Notes: generated by a model not told the origin, from the letters alone. DNA of 64,000 nucleotides from Alcaligenaceae bacterium (GCA_013416435.1 JACCEN010000008.1:62001-126000), one strand, 5' to 3'; counted from the stretch's first letter, positions 39,005-48,376 are shown. A program made the numbers and translations.

Positions 39005-40177
39005 ATGAGCGCAAGCAATTCTCTATCGTCCAATGGCCTCCTGCCGGGTATCGGCGTCCGTGACAAGGCGCCGGAGGCAGCCCGGCTCGGACATCAGCGC
39101 TTCATGGAGCGGCTGGAGGAGATGCAATTGACCGCTTGCGTGCAGGCGAGCGCAAACGCCGACGGATCGGGGCATCGTTATGGCCTGAATCCGGACGCTT
39201 TCGCAAGGCTTACGCCCGGCTGCGATACCACTGGGCTGTGCCAGATGCTGGGCCTTGATACCCGGAACAATCCCCAAGATCTCGAGCAGGAGATTCTGGT
39301 GGCCATGCTGGCAAGTCCGGCGCCGTTCGATTACCCCTCGTATGCCGAGTTCGAATCGGCGCTGCGCGTCCGGATGAATATCGTGCAGGCTGCGCGTCGA
39401 ACCGCGCTGGCCTTCGACACGGAACACGCTGAGCGGCCGGAGGCGTTCTGGCGCTATGCGGAAACCAGCGGATTCACGCTCAAGGAAGGGGTGAGCCTGA
39501 TCGAGGCCCTGCGCCTGACGACGCAGCCCGACCGCAGCAATCGACTGTATTCATTTTCGTGCTATCGGGCGACCGAGTACGTGATTCTGCTTGCCGTCGC
39601 GCAGGAGCTGGAAGCCAGCAACCCCGCCCAGCTGGCGCAATTGCAGCGCCAGTGGGAAACGCGGGCCATCATGTCGGGCCAGTTTCACGATGTCTTCCTG
39701 CGCGAATACGGCTCGATGAGCGAGCCTTTGCCGCCCATGTACTACGTGCCCGGCGACCGCCTGTGGTTCCGCAACCCCGACGGCCACTCGTCGAATGTCG
39801 AAGGATACGAAGGCTCCTGGGTTTTCTATCTGGGAGACGGCCTCTTCACCAATTTCTGGAAACGGGATCAGCCTTTCACGGTCACCACGAAATGCGTGGA
39901 GCTCTTTCACTGGCGCAATGCCACCTACCACGATGATCAAGGCAGGCTGCAGGTCGACGACGATGTGGTCGACGCGCTGGTTGCCGAATCGTTGCGCAAT
40001 CCTGAGGAGGTGGCGTCCATCCGCGAACGCATGCTGCGCCTGCGCGATCCGGGCGGCGTATATGCAGACGGCGGCTGCATTGATACCAGCCGGGAATGCG
40101 TACGCCTGCTGCGGCCCGGCACGTCGGAACTGGTGTTTCCAGATGCCGGCGGCGTTCCGCTTGCCTGGGCGTCATAG
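39005..40177 (+). CDS. Transglutaminase-like protein (Bacillus Tgl-related) of the cyanophycin locus
   Basis: The 390-residue protein resembles Bacillus spore-coat protein-glutamine gamma-glutamyltransferase over about 100-290. Shared features are FDYPSYAEFESALRVRMNIV at 109-126, YSFSCYRAT with candidate nucleophile C186, and GDRLWFRNP at 250-258 followed by YEGSWVFYLGDGLF at 268-281. Tgl reads FEC where this reads FSC, and the second glutamate I remember for Tgl also appears substituted. N- and C-terminal extensions are extra. The ATG at 39005 was chosen over 38897. Its last six bases overlap the convergent DUF1854 gene. Role in polymer cross-linking or attachment is inferred. Confidence 0.65.
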   Translation: MSASNSLSSNGLLPGIGVRDKAPEAARLGHQRFMERLEEMQLTACVQASANADGSGHRYGLNPDAFARLTPGCDTTGLCQMLGLDTRNNPQDLEQEILVAMLASPAPFDYPSYAEFESALRVRMNIVQAARRTALAFDTEHAERPEAFWRYAETSGFTLKEGVSLIEALRLTTQPDRSNRLYSFSCYRATEYVILLAVAQELEASNPAQLAQLQRQWETRAIMSGQFHDVFLREYGSMSEPLPPMYYVPGDRLWFRNPDGHSSNVEGYEGSWVFYLGDGLFTNFWKRDQPFTVTTKCVELFHWRNATYHDDQGRLQVDDDVVDALVAESLRNPEEVASIRERMLRLRDPGGVYADGGCIDTSRECVRLLRPGTSELVFPDAGGVPLAWAS

Positions 40178-40648
40178 GAAATGGTCCAGTAGCTTTCGGC
40201 TGCCTTTATCCAGCGCCGACAGGTTGCGCAGCAGGAACTGAATGCCGTGGCCATCCGCGATCAGCAAGGTCGTGGCGGAAAGGCGCCGGATGTCCTCCTC
40301 GGCCTTCAGCAAGAGCATCGTCTCGCCGCGGTCGGTGCTCACCTGCCACTGGCTGGGCGTGGCGAAGCTCGAGACACTGCGAATGCGCAGGATCTCCGGG
40401 ATGAACTCGCGGCTTGCCAGTTCTTCTTCGATCACCGAGCGCATGTCGGCAGACAGGTCATCCAGGCGTTCAACCCAAAGGTGCTCCTTGCCTTCCGCAT
40501 CGACGAGCGAAATGCCTTCCTGGGGCGCGGTGATGGGAAAGTTGCGCACTGGGGTCAGGCCCGTGACCACGGCATGGCCGCGCGCCAATTGCAGCCGCCC
40601 GAATGCATCGCGGCTCAGCTGGCCGTTTGTTATCGTATCGCGTTCCAT
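40172..40648 (-). CDS. DUF1854 protein associated with cyanophycin metabolism
   Basis: The 158-residue acidic protein (GISLVDAEGKEHLWVERLDDLSADMRSVIEEELASREFIPEI) matches the DUF1854 family, which I recall being annotated as cyanophycin-associated in Bordetella relatives. It has no signal peptide or membrane segment. The start overlaps the ABC transporter stop by one base (TAATG), so the two are translationally coupled. The biochemical function is unknown; it may be a partner of the transporter. Confidence 0.8.
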   Translation of the reverse strand: MERDTITNGQLSRDAFGRLQLARGHAVVTGLTPVRNFPITAPQEGISLVDAEGKEHLWVERLDDLSADMRSVIEEELASREFIPEILRIRSVSSFATPSQWQVSTDRGETMLLLKAEEDIRRLSATTLLIADGHGIQFLLRNLSALDKGSRKLLDHFL

Positions 40649-42900
40649 TACGGGGCTTCCTTGGATGTCTCGACCTGCCAGCCTTCCACCGCCGATGTGG
40701 CTTCGGCAGGTGCGGCCTGAGCCTGGTGCAGGCGGTAGTATGCGCCGTTTCGAGCCATCAATTCATCGTGGCTGCCGATTTCGACGACTTCTCCCTTGTC
40801 GAGCACGACCAGCCTGTCCGCCTGGCGCAGGGTGCTGAGCCGATGGGCGATGGAGATCGTCGTGCGTCCCTGAACAAGATTGTCCAGGGCCTTCTGGATT
40901 TCCTTTTCGGTGCTGGTGTCAACGGAAGAGGTCGCTTCATCGAGGATCAGGATGGGCGGATCGATGAGCAGCGCCCGGGCAATCGAAATGCGCTGGCGTT
41001 CGCCTCCGGACAGCGCTTGGCCGCGCTCGCCGACCAGCGAATCGTAGCCGTGCGGCAGGCGCAGGATAAACTCGTGCGCATTGGCGGCCCGCGCTGCGGC
41101 AATGATCTCTTGCCGTGTGGCTTCCGGCTTGCCGTAGGCGATGTTGTCGGCGATGGTGCCGAAGAACAGGAAGGGTTCCTGCAGGACCAGGCCGATATTG
41201 CGCCGGTAATCCGCAATGGAAAGAGAGCGGATGTCGTGGCCATCCAGGCGGATCTGGCCTTGGGAGACGTCGTAGAAGCGGCAGATCAGGTTGACCAGCG
41301 TGCTCTTGCCGGCGCCGCTGTGGCCGACCAGTCCTATCATTTCGCCGGGCGCGATATCCAGGTCGATATGGCGTATGACTGACCGGTTGCCATAGCGAAA
41401 GCCCACGTTGCGCAGCTCTATGCGGCCCTGCACTTTCTCGATATGGGCCGGCTTGGAGGGTTCCGGAACGCTCGATACCTGGTCCAGGATGTCGAAGATG
41501 CGCTTGGCGCCCGCCGCCGCTTTTTGCGTAAAGGACACGATGCGGCTCATGGAGTCCAGGCGCACGTAGAAGCGGCCGATATAGGCCAGGAACGCCGTCA
41601 GCACGCCGACCGTGATGGATTTCTGCGCCACCAGCCAGATGCCGAACGCCCAGACGACCAGCAGGCCGATTTCCGTCAGCAAGGTGACGGTGGGAGCAAA
41701 CAGCGACCATAAGGTGTTGACCCGGTCATTGACCGCCAAATTGCGGTTGTTCGCCTCGCGAAAGCGGGCCACTTCCCGCTTCTCCTGGGCGAAAGCCTTG
41801 ACCACGCGTATGCCGGGAATGGTATCGGCCAGGACATTGGTGATTTCCGACCAGATCCGGTCCACCCGCTCGAAACCGTGGCGCAGTCTGTCCCGGACCA
41901 GGTGGATCATCCAGACGATGATGGGCAATGGAATCAGCGTGGCGGCGGCGAGCCAGGGGTTGATCGCGAACAGGATGATGGCGGTCATCGCGATCATCAG
42001 GACGTCGGTGGCGAAGTCCAGCAGATGCAGGGAGAGGAATACGCAAATGCGATCGGACTCGGAGCCGATGCGGGAAATCAGGTCGCCCGTGCGCTTGCCG
42101 CCGAAAAACTGCAGGGGCAGCGACTGCAGATGGCGATAGGTGGCCGTGCGTAAATCGGCGCCTATGCGTTCGCTGACCCATGCCAGTATGTATGTGCGTC
42201 CCCATCCCAGCAGCCAAGCCAGCAGCGAAGACAGGAGCAGGCCGCCCAGGTAGAGCTTGACGAGCCCGTAGTCGATGGGCGCGCCGTTCTGAAACGGAAT
42301 CAGGACTTCGTCCATCAGCGGCATGGTCAGGTACGGAGCGACCAGCGCGGCGGCGGTCGATGCCAGGGTCAGCAGGAATCCCACGAGCAGGGCGCCGCGA
42401 TACGGCCGCGCGAACCGCCACAGGCGCAATAGCGCCCAGGTGGAGGGCGGCTTGTTCTGGGGCGTGGGATTGCCGCCCATGCTTGCGCCGGCGGATACGC
42501 CGGCGGTCGCTGCGCCGGGGCGCTGCTTGCGCAGCCGGTTGAATGTTTCCTGAAGATGGATGGCCGCCGTATTGTGCTTCAGGGTATAGCGCCAACTGCC
42601 GCGTCGTGCATGCGCATCGTGCAGCTCCAGTGTGCCGACGCCGGCATGATCATGGTGCTGCATCTTCAAGCCCGGCTCCAGCGGCCACGACCGCCAGTCC
42701 GAATCCTCCGCCTCTTTTGCGAGCAGCCGCTGGTCCGTCAGGACGATGAGCCCTTCCGAATACCGCAATTGCGTGCTCAGATCGGTTAGCAGCCACGCGA
42801 CGATGGTTTCGTCCTCTGCCAGTCGGTCGGATAGGGCGCCGCGCCAGTTGCCGGGCAGCCCGGAATGGCCAGTGCCGCTATTGCTTGATGTCGTACTCAT
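40648..42900 (-). CDS. ABC transporter (fused TMD-NBD) associated with cyanophycin metabolism
   Basis: The 750-residue half-transporter begins with ~130 residues that resemble a bacterial PH-like domain (LRYSEGLIVLTDQRLLAKE). A six-helix exporter-type membrane domain (about 165-465) and an NBD follow, with Walker A GHSGAGKST at 526-534, LSGGERQR and ILILDEATSSVD. It would work as a homodimer. It is divergent from the two synthetase genes with 208 bp between starts. Exporter fold suggests secretion of a product or lipid, not uptake; the substrate is unknown. Confidence 0.85.
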   Translation of the reverse strand: MSTTSSNSGTGHSGLPGNWRGALSDRLAEDETIVAWLLTDLSTQLRYSEGLIVLTDQRLLAKEAEDSDWRSWPLEPGLKMQHHDHAGVGTLELHDAHARRGSWRYTLKHNTAAIHLQETFNRLRKQRPGAATAGVSAGASMGGNPTPQNKPPSTWALLRLWRFARPYRGALLVGFLLTLASTAAALVAPYLTMPLMDEVLIPFQNGAPIDYGLVKLYLGGLLLSSLLAWLLGWGRTYILAWVSERIGADLRTATYRHLQSLPLQFFGGKRTGDLISRIGSESDRICVFLSLHLLDFATDVLMIAMTAIILFAINPWLAAATLIPLPIIVWMIHLVRDRLRHGFERVDRIWSEITNVLADTIPGIRVVKAFAQEKREVARFREANNRNLAVNDRVNTLWSLFAPTVTLLTEIGLLVVWAFGIWLVAQKSITVGVLTAFLAYIGRFYVRLDSMSRIVSFTQKAAAGAKRIFDILDQVSSVPEPSKPAHIEKVQGRIELRNVGFRYGNRSVIRHIDLDIAPGEMIGLVGHSGAGKSTLVNLICRFYDVSQGQIRLDGHDIRSLSIADYRRNIGLVLQEPFLFFGTIADNIAYGKPEATRQEIIAAARAANAHEFILRLPHGYDSLVGERGQALSGGERQRISIARALLIDPPILILDEATSSVDTSTEKEIQKALDNLVQGRTTISIAHRLSTLRQADRLVVLDKGEVVEIGSHDELMARNGAYYRLHQAQAAPAEATSAVEGWQVETSKEAP

Positions 42901-43108
42901 GGGGTCACGCGTGATTCAGGTGCGCTATTGTCACGTTGAATGCTCTTCGCGGGTTGAGCCGGTGCCATCCATTGTGGTTTTTTTGCCTCTGACACAGCAA
43001 TTTTCTTCCTCTATGCCTCGGTTGGCAAACACATTCGTGGGCATTTGCCGTTAAATACTCACCATTCGCTATCGCGAGTCTCGTTCTTCTCCGGATTTCC
43101 CTTTCAAG

Positions 43109-45313
43109 ATGCAGACGAAAAACATTGAGTTCACCAATATGGTGATGTTGCGCGGCCCCAACATCTGGGCGTACCGCCCGGTGATCGAAGCATGGGTTGA
43201 TATTGGGGAACTGGAGGACTATCCGTCCAACCTCATACCGGGCTTTTACGAACGCCTGGTCGAGTGGCTGCCGACGCTCATCGAGCATCGCTGCAGCGTC
43301 GGCGAGCGGGGCGGATTTCTGCAGCGCCTGCGACAGGGCACTTGGCCGGCCCATATCCTCGAGCATGTGACCCTCGAATTGCAGGGCCTGGCAGGCATGC
43401 CGGGCGGCCTGGGGCGCGCCCGCGAAACCCCCGTACGCGGCGTGTACAAAGTGATCGTTCGGGCCTGGCACGAAGAGTTGACGCGCCAAGCCTTGTATTG
43501 CGCGCGCGATCTCGTGATGGCTGCCATACAGGACAAGCCTTACGATGTGCAGGGCTGTGTCGAGAAGCTGCGTGAACTGGCGGAAGAATTGCGCCTGGGC
43601 CCGAGCACTGGCTGTATCGTGGAAGCCGCCGACGACCGCGACATTCCGACGATACGCTTGAGCGAAGCCAACCTGGTGCAACTGGGCTACGGTGCGCGCC
43701 AGCGCCGGATCTGGACGGCAGAAACGGATCGCACCAGCGCGATCGCGGAAAGCATCTCGCGCAACAAGGACCTGACCAAGGACTTGCTGCATGCATGCGG
43801 CGTTCCGGTGCCTGAAGGGTGTGTGGTCGACAGCGTCGAGGCTGCCTGGGAAGCGGCACAGGACATCGGAATGCCTGTCGTCGTAAAACCAACCGACGGC
43901 AACCACGGCCGGGGCGTATTCACCAACTTGAACAATCGGGAAGAGATCGAGACCGCCTATGCCGTTGCCGTCGACGAAGGTAGCGGCGTGGTCGTCGAAC
44001 GCTTCGTGCAAGGCGACGAGCATCGTCTTCTGGTGGTCGGCGGCCGGATGGTCGCGGCCGCCCGCGGCGACGCGGCGGTGGTGGTGGGCGATGGCGCAAG
44101 CACGGTCGAAGAGCTCATTGAAACTCAGCTGAACTCCGATCCGCGGCGTGGTCGCGATGAAGATCACCCGCTCAATCTCATCCGCCTGGATTCCGCGGCG
44201 CGTCTCGAACTCGTGCGCCAGAATCTTAGCGCGACCGCGGTGCCCGCCGCCGGCGTGACGGTGCTCATACAGCGCAACGGCAATGTATCCATAGACGTGA
44301 CCGACGCCGTGCATCCCAGCGTAGCCGCGGCGGTGGAACTGGCCGCGCGGGTGGTGGGCCTGGATATCGCCGGCGTGGATCTGGTGGCTGAAGACATCTC
44401 GAAGCCGCTGGATGAACAGCGCGGCGCCGTCGTCGAAGTGAACGCCGGGCCGGGGCTGCTCATGCACCTGAAGCCCGCTGCGGGCAAGCCGCGGCCGGTC
44501 GGCCGCGCCATCGTTGATCATCTTTTCCCGGAGGGCGATACCGGCCACATACCGATAGTCGGCATCAGCGGCAGCAAAGGCAAGACGAGCGTGGCGCGCA
44601 TCGTGGCGTGGCTGACGCAGCTTTCCGGTGCTTATACCGGGCTGGCCTGCAGCCAGGGCTTGTTCTTTGGCCGCCGGCATGTGCAGAAAGAGGATGGCGC
44701 CAACTGGGATGCCGCCCGCAGGGTGTTGTTGAACCGTGCGGTGCAGGCAGGCATCATTGAAAACGGTGCGCGCACGATACTTGGCGAGGGCCTGGCCTAC
44801 GATCGTTGTCAGATCGGGATCGTGACCAACATCGATCCCGACGACGTGTTTCCGGAGCTGTACATGGGCGACATGGATCAGATGCTCAAGGTCTACCGGA
44901 CGCAGGTCGATGTCGTCCTGCCTGAAGGCGCGGCGATATTGAACGCGGACGATGCGGCCGTGGCGGACATGGCCGGGCTGTGCGACGGATCGGTGGTGTT
45001 CTTCGGCCTGTCTCCCGATGATGGCGTCATTTCGTCGCACCGGCATGCGGGGGGGCGCACCGTATCCGTCCGGCATGGCCAGGTCGTCATGGCCCAGGGC
45101 CTGAATGAAACCGTTCTTACCGACCTGGCGTCCATCCCCTCTTTGGCCGGCTGCGACCGGGGGGTCGCATTGAGCAACATGCTGGCGGCGGTGGCTGCGG
45201 CCTGGGCGCTGGGCATGGGCAGAGACGTAATACGGATAGGCGTGGAAACATTCGGCGTGGATGCCGCGGCGGCGTCCGATGCCGTCCAGGCCTCCAGCGA
45301 CGTGCCGGCCTGA
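43109..45313 (+). CDS. Cyanophycin synthetase, short form (CphA2/CphA' type)
   Basis: The 734-residue protein has the N-domain, an ATP-grasp domain (VVKPTDGNHGRGV, EVNAGPGLLMHLKP) and a Mur-ligase-like centre with P-loop GISGSKGKTS at 485-494. It ends before the Mur C-terminal lobe: the DYGHNP motif of the full-length neighbour (residue 727) has no counterpart. Cyanobacterial CphA2, which polymerises beta-Asp-Arg dipeptides with one ATP site, is shortened in a comparable way. Bordetella is reported to carry paired cphA genes. It is followed by cphA after 72 bp. Confidence 0.88.
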   Translation: MQTKNIEFTNMVMLRGPNIWAYRPVIEAWVDIGELEDYPSNLIPGFYERLVEWLPTLIEHRCSVGERGGFLQRLRQGTWPAHILEHVTLELQGLAGMPGGLGRARETPVRGVYKVIVRAWHEELTRQALYCARDLVMAAIQDKPYDVQGCVEKLRELAEELRLGPSTGCIVEAADDRDIPTIRLSEANLVQLGYGARQRRIWTAETDRTSAIAESISRNKDLTKDLLHACGVPVPEGCVVDSVEAAWEAAQDIGMPVVVKPTDGNHGRGVFTNLNNREEIETAYAVAVDEGSGVVVERFVQGDEHRLLVVGGRMVAAARGDAAVVVGDGASTVEELIETQLNSDPRRGRDEDHPLNLIRLDSAARLELVRQNLSATAVPAAGVTVLIQRNGNVSIDVTDAVHPSVAAAVELAARVVGLDIAGVDLVAEDISKPLDEQRGAVVEVNAGPGLLMHLKPAAGKPRPVGRAIVDHLFPEGDTGHIPIVGISGSKGKTSVARIVAWLTQLSGAYTGLACSQGLFFGRRHVQKEDGANWDAARRVLLNRAVQAGIIENGARTILGEGLAYDRCQIGIVTNIDPDDVFPELYMGDMDQMLKVYRTQVDVVLPEGAAILNADDAAVADMAGLCDGSVVFFGLSPDDGVISSHRHAGGRTVSVRHGQVVMAQGLNETVLTDLASIPSLAGCDRGVALSNMLAAVAAAWALGMGRDVIRIGVETFGVDAAAASDAVQASSDVPA

Positions 45314-45385
45314 GCACGTGCCCAAGGCCCGCATGGGCCGGGTACGCAGCATATCGATCATCTTGGCAACAAGGACAATCATCTG

Positions 45386-47956
45386 ATGGAAGTTTCCCGT
45401 GTACGCGCGCTGCGCGGTCCGAATCTCTGGTGCCGCCAGACTGTCATCGAAGCAATCGTTTCATGCACTGAGGCCGAGCGCGCGATCAGTGATATCGATG
45501 CCTTCGAGATCCGGCTTCGAGCGCGCTTTCCCGACGTCGATATCTTGCGTTCCACCAGCCAGGAACCTGCGAATTCGCTGGCTCACGCACTGGCCTACGC
45601 GGCGCTCAGGCTGCAGTCGCAAGCCGGCAGCCCGGTTGCGTTCAGCCGGGCCACGCCGACCATCGAGCCGGGCGTATACCAGGTTGTCGTCGAGTACAGC
45701 GAAGAAGCGGTCGGCCGCCTGGCTTTCGACCTCGCCCAGCAGCTATGCGTGGCAGCCATGCAGGATCTGCCGTTCGATGTAAGCGCCGGTTTGTCGCAGC
45801 TGCGCGAATTGAATGAGGATATCCGACTGGGGCCCAGCACGGGTTCGATCGTGCAGGCGGCGATCAGGCGGGGGATTCCGTATCGAAGGCTTACTGAAGG
45901 CAGCCTCGTGCAGTTTGGATGGGGCAGCCGGCAGCGCAGGATACAGGCCGCCGAGACGGACAGCAGCAGCGCGATTGCCGAAGAAATCGCCCAGGACAAG
46001 GAGCTCACTAAACGCTTGCTGGCCGCGGCCGGCGTACCGGTTCCGATCGGCCGCTGCGTCGACAATGCGGAAGAGGCCTGGCTGGCGGCGTCGGAAATAG
46101 GCGCTCCAGTCGTGCTCAAGCCGCGCGACGGCAGCCAGGGGCGAGGCGTGACGGTCAATATCCAGACCCGCGAACAGGTCCTGGCGGCCTATGCCGTGGC
46201 GGCGGAGATCACGCGCGACGTCATCGTGGAACGCTATTATCCCGGCCATGATTTTCGCTTGCTGGTGGTGGGCGACAAGCTGGTGGCGGCAGCCCGGCGG
46301 GATCCGCCTCAGGTCATCGGTGATGGAGAGCGCAGCATCGCACAGCTCGTTGCGCAGATCAATGCGGACCCGCTGCGCGGCGAGGGCCACGGTAGCTCGC
46401 TCACCAAGATCCGGCTGGACGACATTGCGCTGGCCACCATGGCGGCGCAGAACTATGGCGCGGATTCCATCCCCGAAAAGGGCGTGCTGGTCACTTTGCG
46501 CAACAATGCCAACCTCAGCACCGGCGGCACAGCCACCGATGTGACCGACCATGTGCATCCCGAGCTGGCGGCCACCGCGGTGGCCGCCGCCCAGATGGTG
46601 GGCCTGGACATCTGCGGCATCGACCTGGTCAGCGAAAACGTGTATGACTCGCTCGACAAGCAGTCCGGATGCATCGTGGAGGTCAACGCCGCGCCGGGGT
46701 TGCGCATGCACCTGACCCCGTCTTTCGGCAAAGGCAGGGCCGTCGGCGACGCCATCATCGACAGCATGTTTCCCGATGGCGGCAACGCCAGGATTCCGGT
46801 CGTGGCCGTGGCGGGCACCAACGGCAAGACCACAACGGTCCGGCTCATCGCGCATCTCATCGCCACCACCGGCCTGCGTGTGGGCATGACTAATTCCGAC
46901 GGTGTCTACATCGGCCGGGGACGCATAGATACCGGCGACTGCAGCGGGCCGCGCAGCGCGCGCAATGTGCTGCTTCATCCCGATGTCGATGCGGCCGTGT
47001 TCGAGACTGCCAGGGGCGGCGTGCTGCGCGAAGGCCTCGGTTTCGACCGTTGCGACGTTGCCGTGGTCACGAATGTGGGATCGGGCGATCATCTGGGATT
47101 GAACTTCATCAGCACGGTGGAGGACCTGGCCATTGTCAAGCGGGTGATCGTCGAGAACGTCGCCCCGGGCGGCTATGCCGTCCTCAATGCCGCAGACCCC
47201 TTCGTTGCGGCCATGGCTGACAACTGTCCCGGCTCCATCATTTATTTTGCGCAGGATCGCAATCATCCAGTGCTTGCGACGCATCGCGCTCAAGGCCGGC
47301 GTTCCGTCTATGTGGAAGGCGGCGCGGTGGTCCTGGCCGAAGACGGCTTCGAGCATCGGATCGATCTCTCCGCCATACCGCTGGTACGCAACGGCGCCAT
47401 CGGCTTTCAAGTGGACAACGCCATGGCGGCGCTGGCTGCGGCATGGGCGCTGGGCCTGGACTGGGCCAGCGTGCGGGCGGGGGCTGCGTCGTTCGTCAAT
47501 GACGCCGGCACCGCGCCGGGCCGATTCAACGTCTTTTCATATCGGGGCGCGACGCTGATCGCCGATTACGGCCATAACCCGGATGCCATATCGGCGCTCG
47601 TGCAGGCTGTCGACGCGATGCCGGCACACCGGCGCAGTGTCGTGATCAGCGGCGCCGGAGACCGGCGCGATATCGACATCCGCCGGCAGACCGAGATTCT
47701 TGGCGATGCCTTCGACGACGTGATTCTCTACGAGGACATGTGCCAGCGCGGACGCGCGGACGGCGAGGTGCTGGCCTTGTTGCGGGAGGGGCTGACCAAC
47801 GCCCGCCGAGCCACCAACGTGCAGGAAATGCGTGGTGAGTTTCTCGCCATCGATACCGCGCTGGCCAGGCTGCAGCCGGGAGATCTTTGCCTGATCCTCA
47901 TCGATCAGGTCGAACAGGCCCTGGCCCATATTTCGGCTCGCATCGCGGCGTCCTGA
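45386..47956 (+). CDS. cphA: Cyanophycin synthetase (full-length)
   Basis: The 856-residue enzyme elongates multi-L-arginyl-poly-L-aspartate with two ATP-dependent sites. The ATP-grasp domain adds Asp to the backbone, with VVLKPRDGSQGRGVTV and EVNAAPGLRMHL visible. The Mur-ligase domain adds Arg to the side chain; its P-loop VAGTNGKTT is near 475-483 and the C-lobe motif DYGHNP is at 727-732. The length matches CphA1. AAGGAC precedes the start. Together with the short paralogue it forms the biosynthetic core; no cyanophycinase or isoaspartyl dipeptidase lies in the window. Confidence 0.93.
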   Translation: MEVSRVRALRGPNLWCRQTVIEAIVSCTEAERAISDIDAFEIRLRARFPDVDILRSTSQEPANSLAHALAYAALRLQSQAGSPVAFSRATPTIEPGVYQVVVEYSEEAVGRLAFDLAQQLCVAAMQDLPFDVSAGLSQLRELNEDIRLGPSTGSIVQAAIRRGIPYRRLTEGSLVQFGWGSRQRRIQAAETDSSSAIAEEIAQDKELTKRLLAAAGVPVPIGRCVDNAEEAWLAASEIGAPVVLKPRDGSQGRGVTVNIQTREQVLAAYAVAAEITRDVIVERYYPGHDFRLLVVGDKLVAAARRDPPQVIGDGERSIAQLVAQINADPLRGEGHGSSLTKIRLDDIALATMAAQNYGADSIPEKGVLVTLRNNANLSTGGTATDVTDHVHPELAATAVAAAQMVGLDICGIDLVSENVYDSLDKQSGCIVEVNAAPGLRMHLTPSFGKGRAVGDAIIDSMFPDGGNARIPVVAVAGTNGKTTTVRLIAHLIATTGLRVGMTNSDGVYIGRGRIDTGDCSGPRSARNVLLHPDVDAAVFETARGGVLREGLGFDRCDVAVVTNVGSGDHLGLNFISTVEDLAIVKRVIVENVAPGGYAVLNAADPFVAAMADNCPGSIIYFAQDRNHPVLATHRAQGRRSVYVEGGAVVLAEDGFEHRIDLSAIPLVRNGAIGFQVDNAMAALAAAWALGLDWASVRAGAASFVNDAGTAPGRFNVFSYRGATLIADYGHNPDAISALVQAVDAMPAHRRSVVISGAGDRRDIDIRRQTEILGDAFDDVILYEDMCQRGRADGEVLALLREGLTNARRATNVQEMRGEFLAIDTALARLQPGDLCLILIDQVEQALAHISARIAAS

Positions 47957-48035
47957 CGATCTGTTACACAAGCCATATCCGGTGGCTTGATCGTGGCGCC
48001 CGGCGGACCATAATGAGTGTTCGAGAGGGGGCAGA

Positions 48036-48143
48036 GGGGTCAGACCTAGCGGTCAGACCCATTGGGTCTGACCCCAAAACGACAGTCAGGGGGTCTGACC
48101 CCTTCCATCAACAGCCTGGGGTCAGACCCGTGGGTCTGACCCC
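48036..48143. repeat. Cluster of partial palindromic repeats after cphA
   Basis: Fragments lie in series: a left half-arm (48036-48046), a shortened unit (48051-48075), a right arm only (48089-48102) and a 26-bp unit with the centre GT (48118-48143). Several are symmetrically shortened (ACCC/GGGT arms). The 207 bp between cphA and the DUF3008 gene hold mainly these. Confidence 0.85.
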
Positions 48144-48163
48144 TCCCATCCAGGAGCGAGATC

Positions 48164-48346
48164 ATGCCGGCAAAATCCCAGGCCCAGCAGAAAGCAGCGG
48201 GCGCGGCTTTGTCCGCCAAGCGTGGCGACACCAAAGTCAAAGACCTGAAAGGCCCCTCCAAGTCCATGTACAAGTCGATGTCCGAAAAGGAGCTCGATGA
48301 CATGGCGTCTACCAAGCGGAAAGGCAAGCCGGAGCACAAGTCGTGA
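48164..48346 (+). CDS. Small lysine-rich DUF3008 protein
   Basis: The 60-residue basic protein (MPAKSQAQQKAAGAALSAKRG, then SKSMYKSMSEKELDDMASTKRKGKPEHK) matches the DUF3008 family of small hydrophilic proteins found in proteobacteria. CAGGAG precedes the start. It has no membrane segment. Function is unknown; the composition recalls stress-related or nucleoid-associated small proteins. A repeat abuts the stop codon. Confidence 0.8.
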   Translation: MPAKSQAQQKAAGAALSAKRGDTKVKDLKGPSKSMYKSMSEKELDDMASTKRKGKPEHKS

Positions 48347-48376
48347 GGGGTCAGACCCCGCATGGGGTCAGACCCC
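48347..48376. repeat. 30-bp palindromic repeat with both arms in the A form
   Basis: Both arms read GGGGTCAGACCCC around GCAT, so each arm is palindromic but the two mismatch each other at one base. It starts immediately after the DUF3008 stop. Confidence 0.9.

Noticed and set aside
42905-45382. An 825-codon open frame antisense to the short cyanophycin synthetase gene.
   Set aside because: Shadow-frame composition and no domain, while the sense strand encodes ATP-grasp and Mur-ligase motifs.
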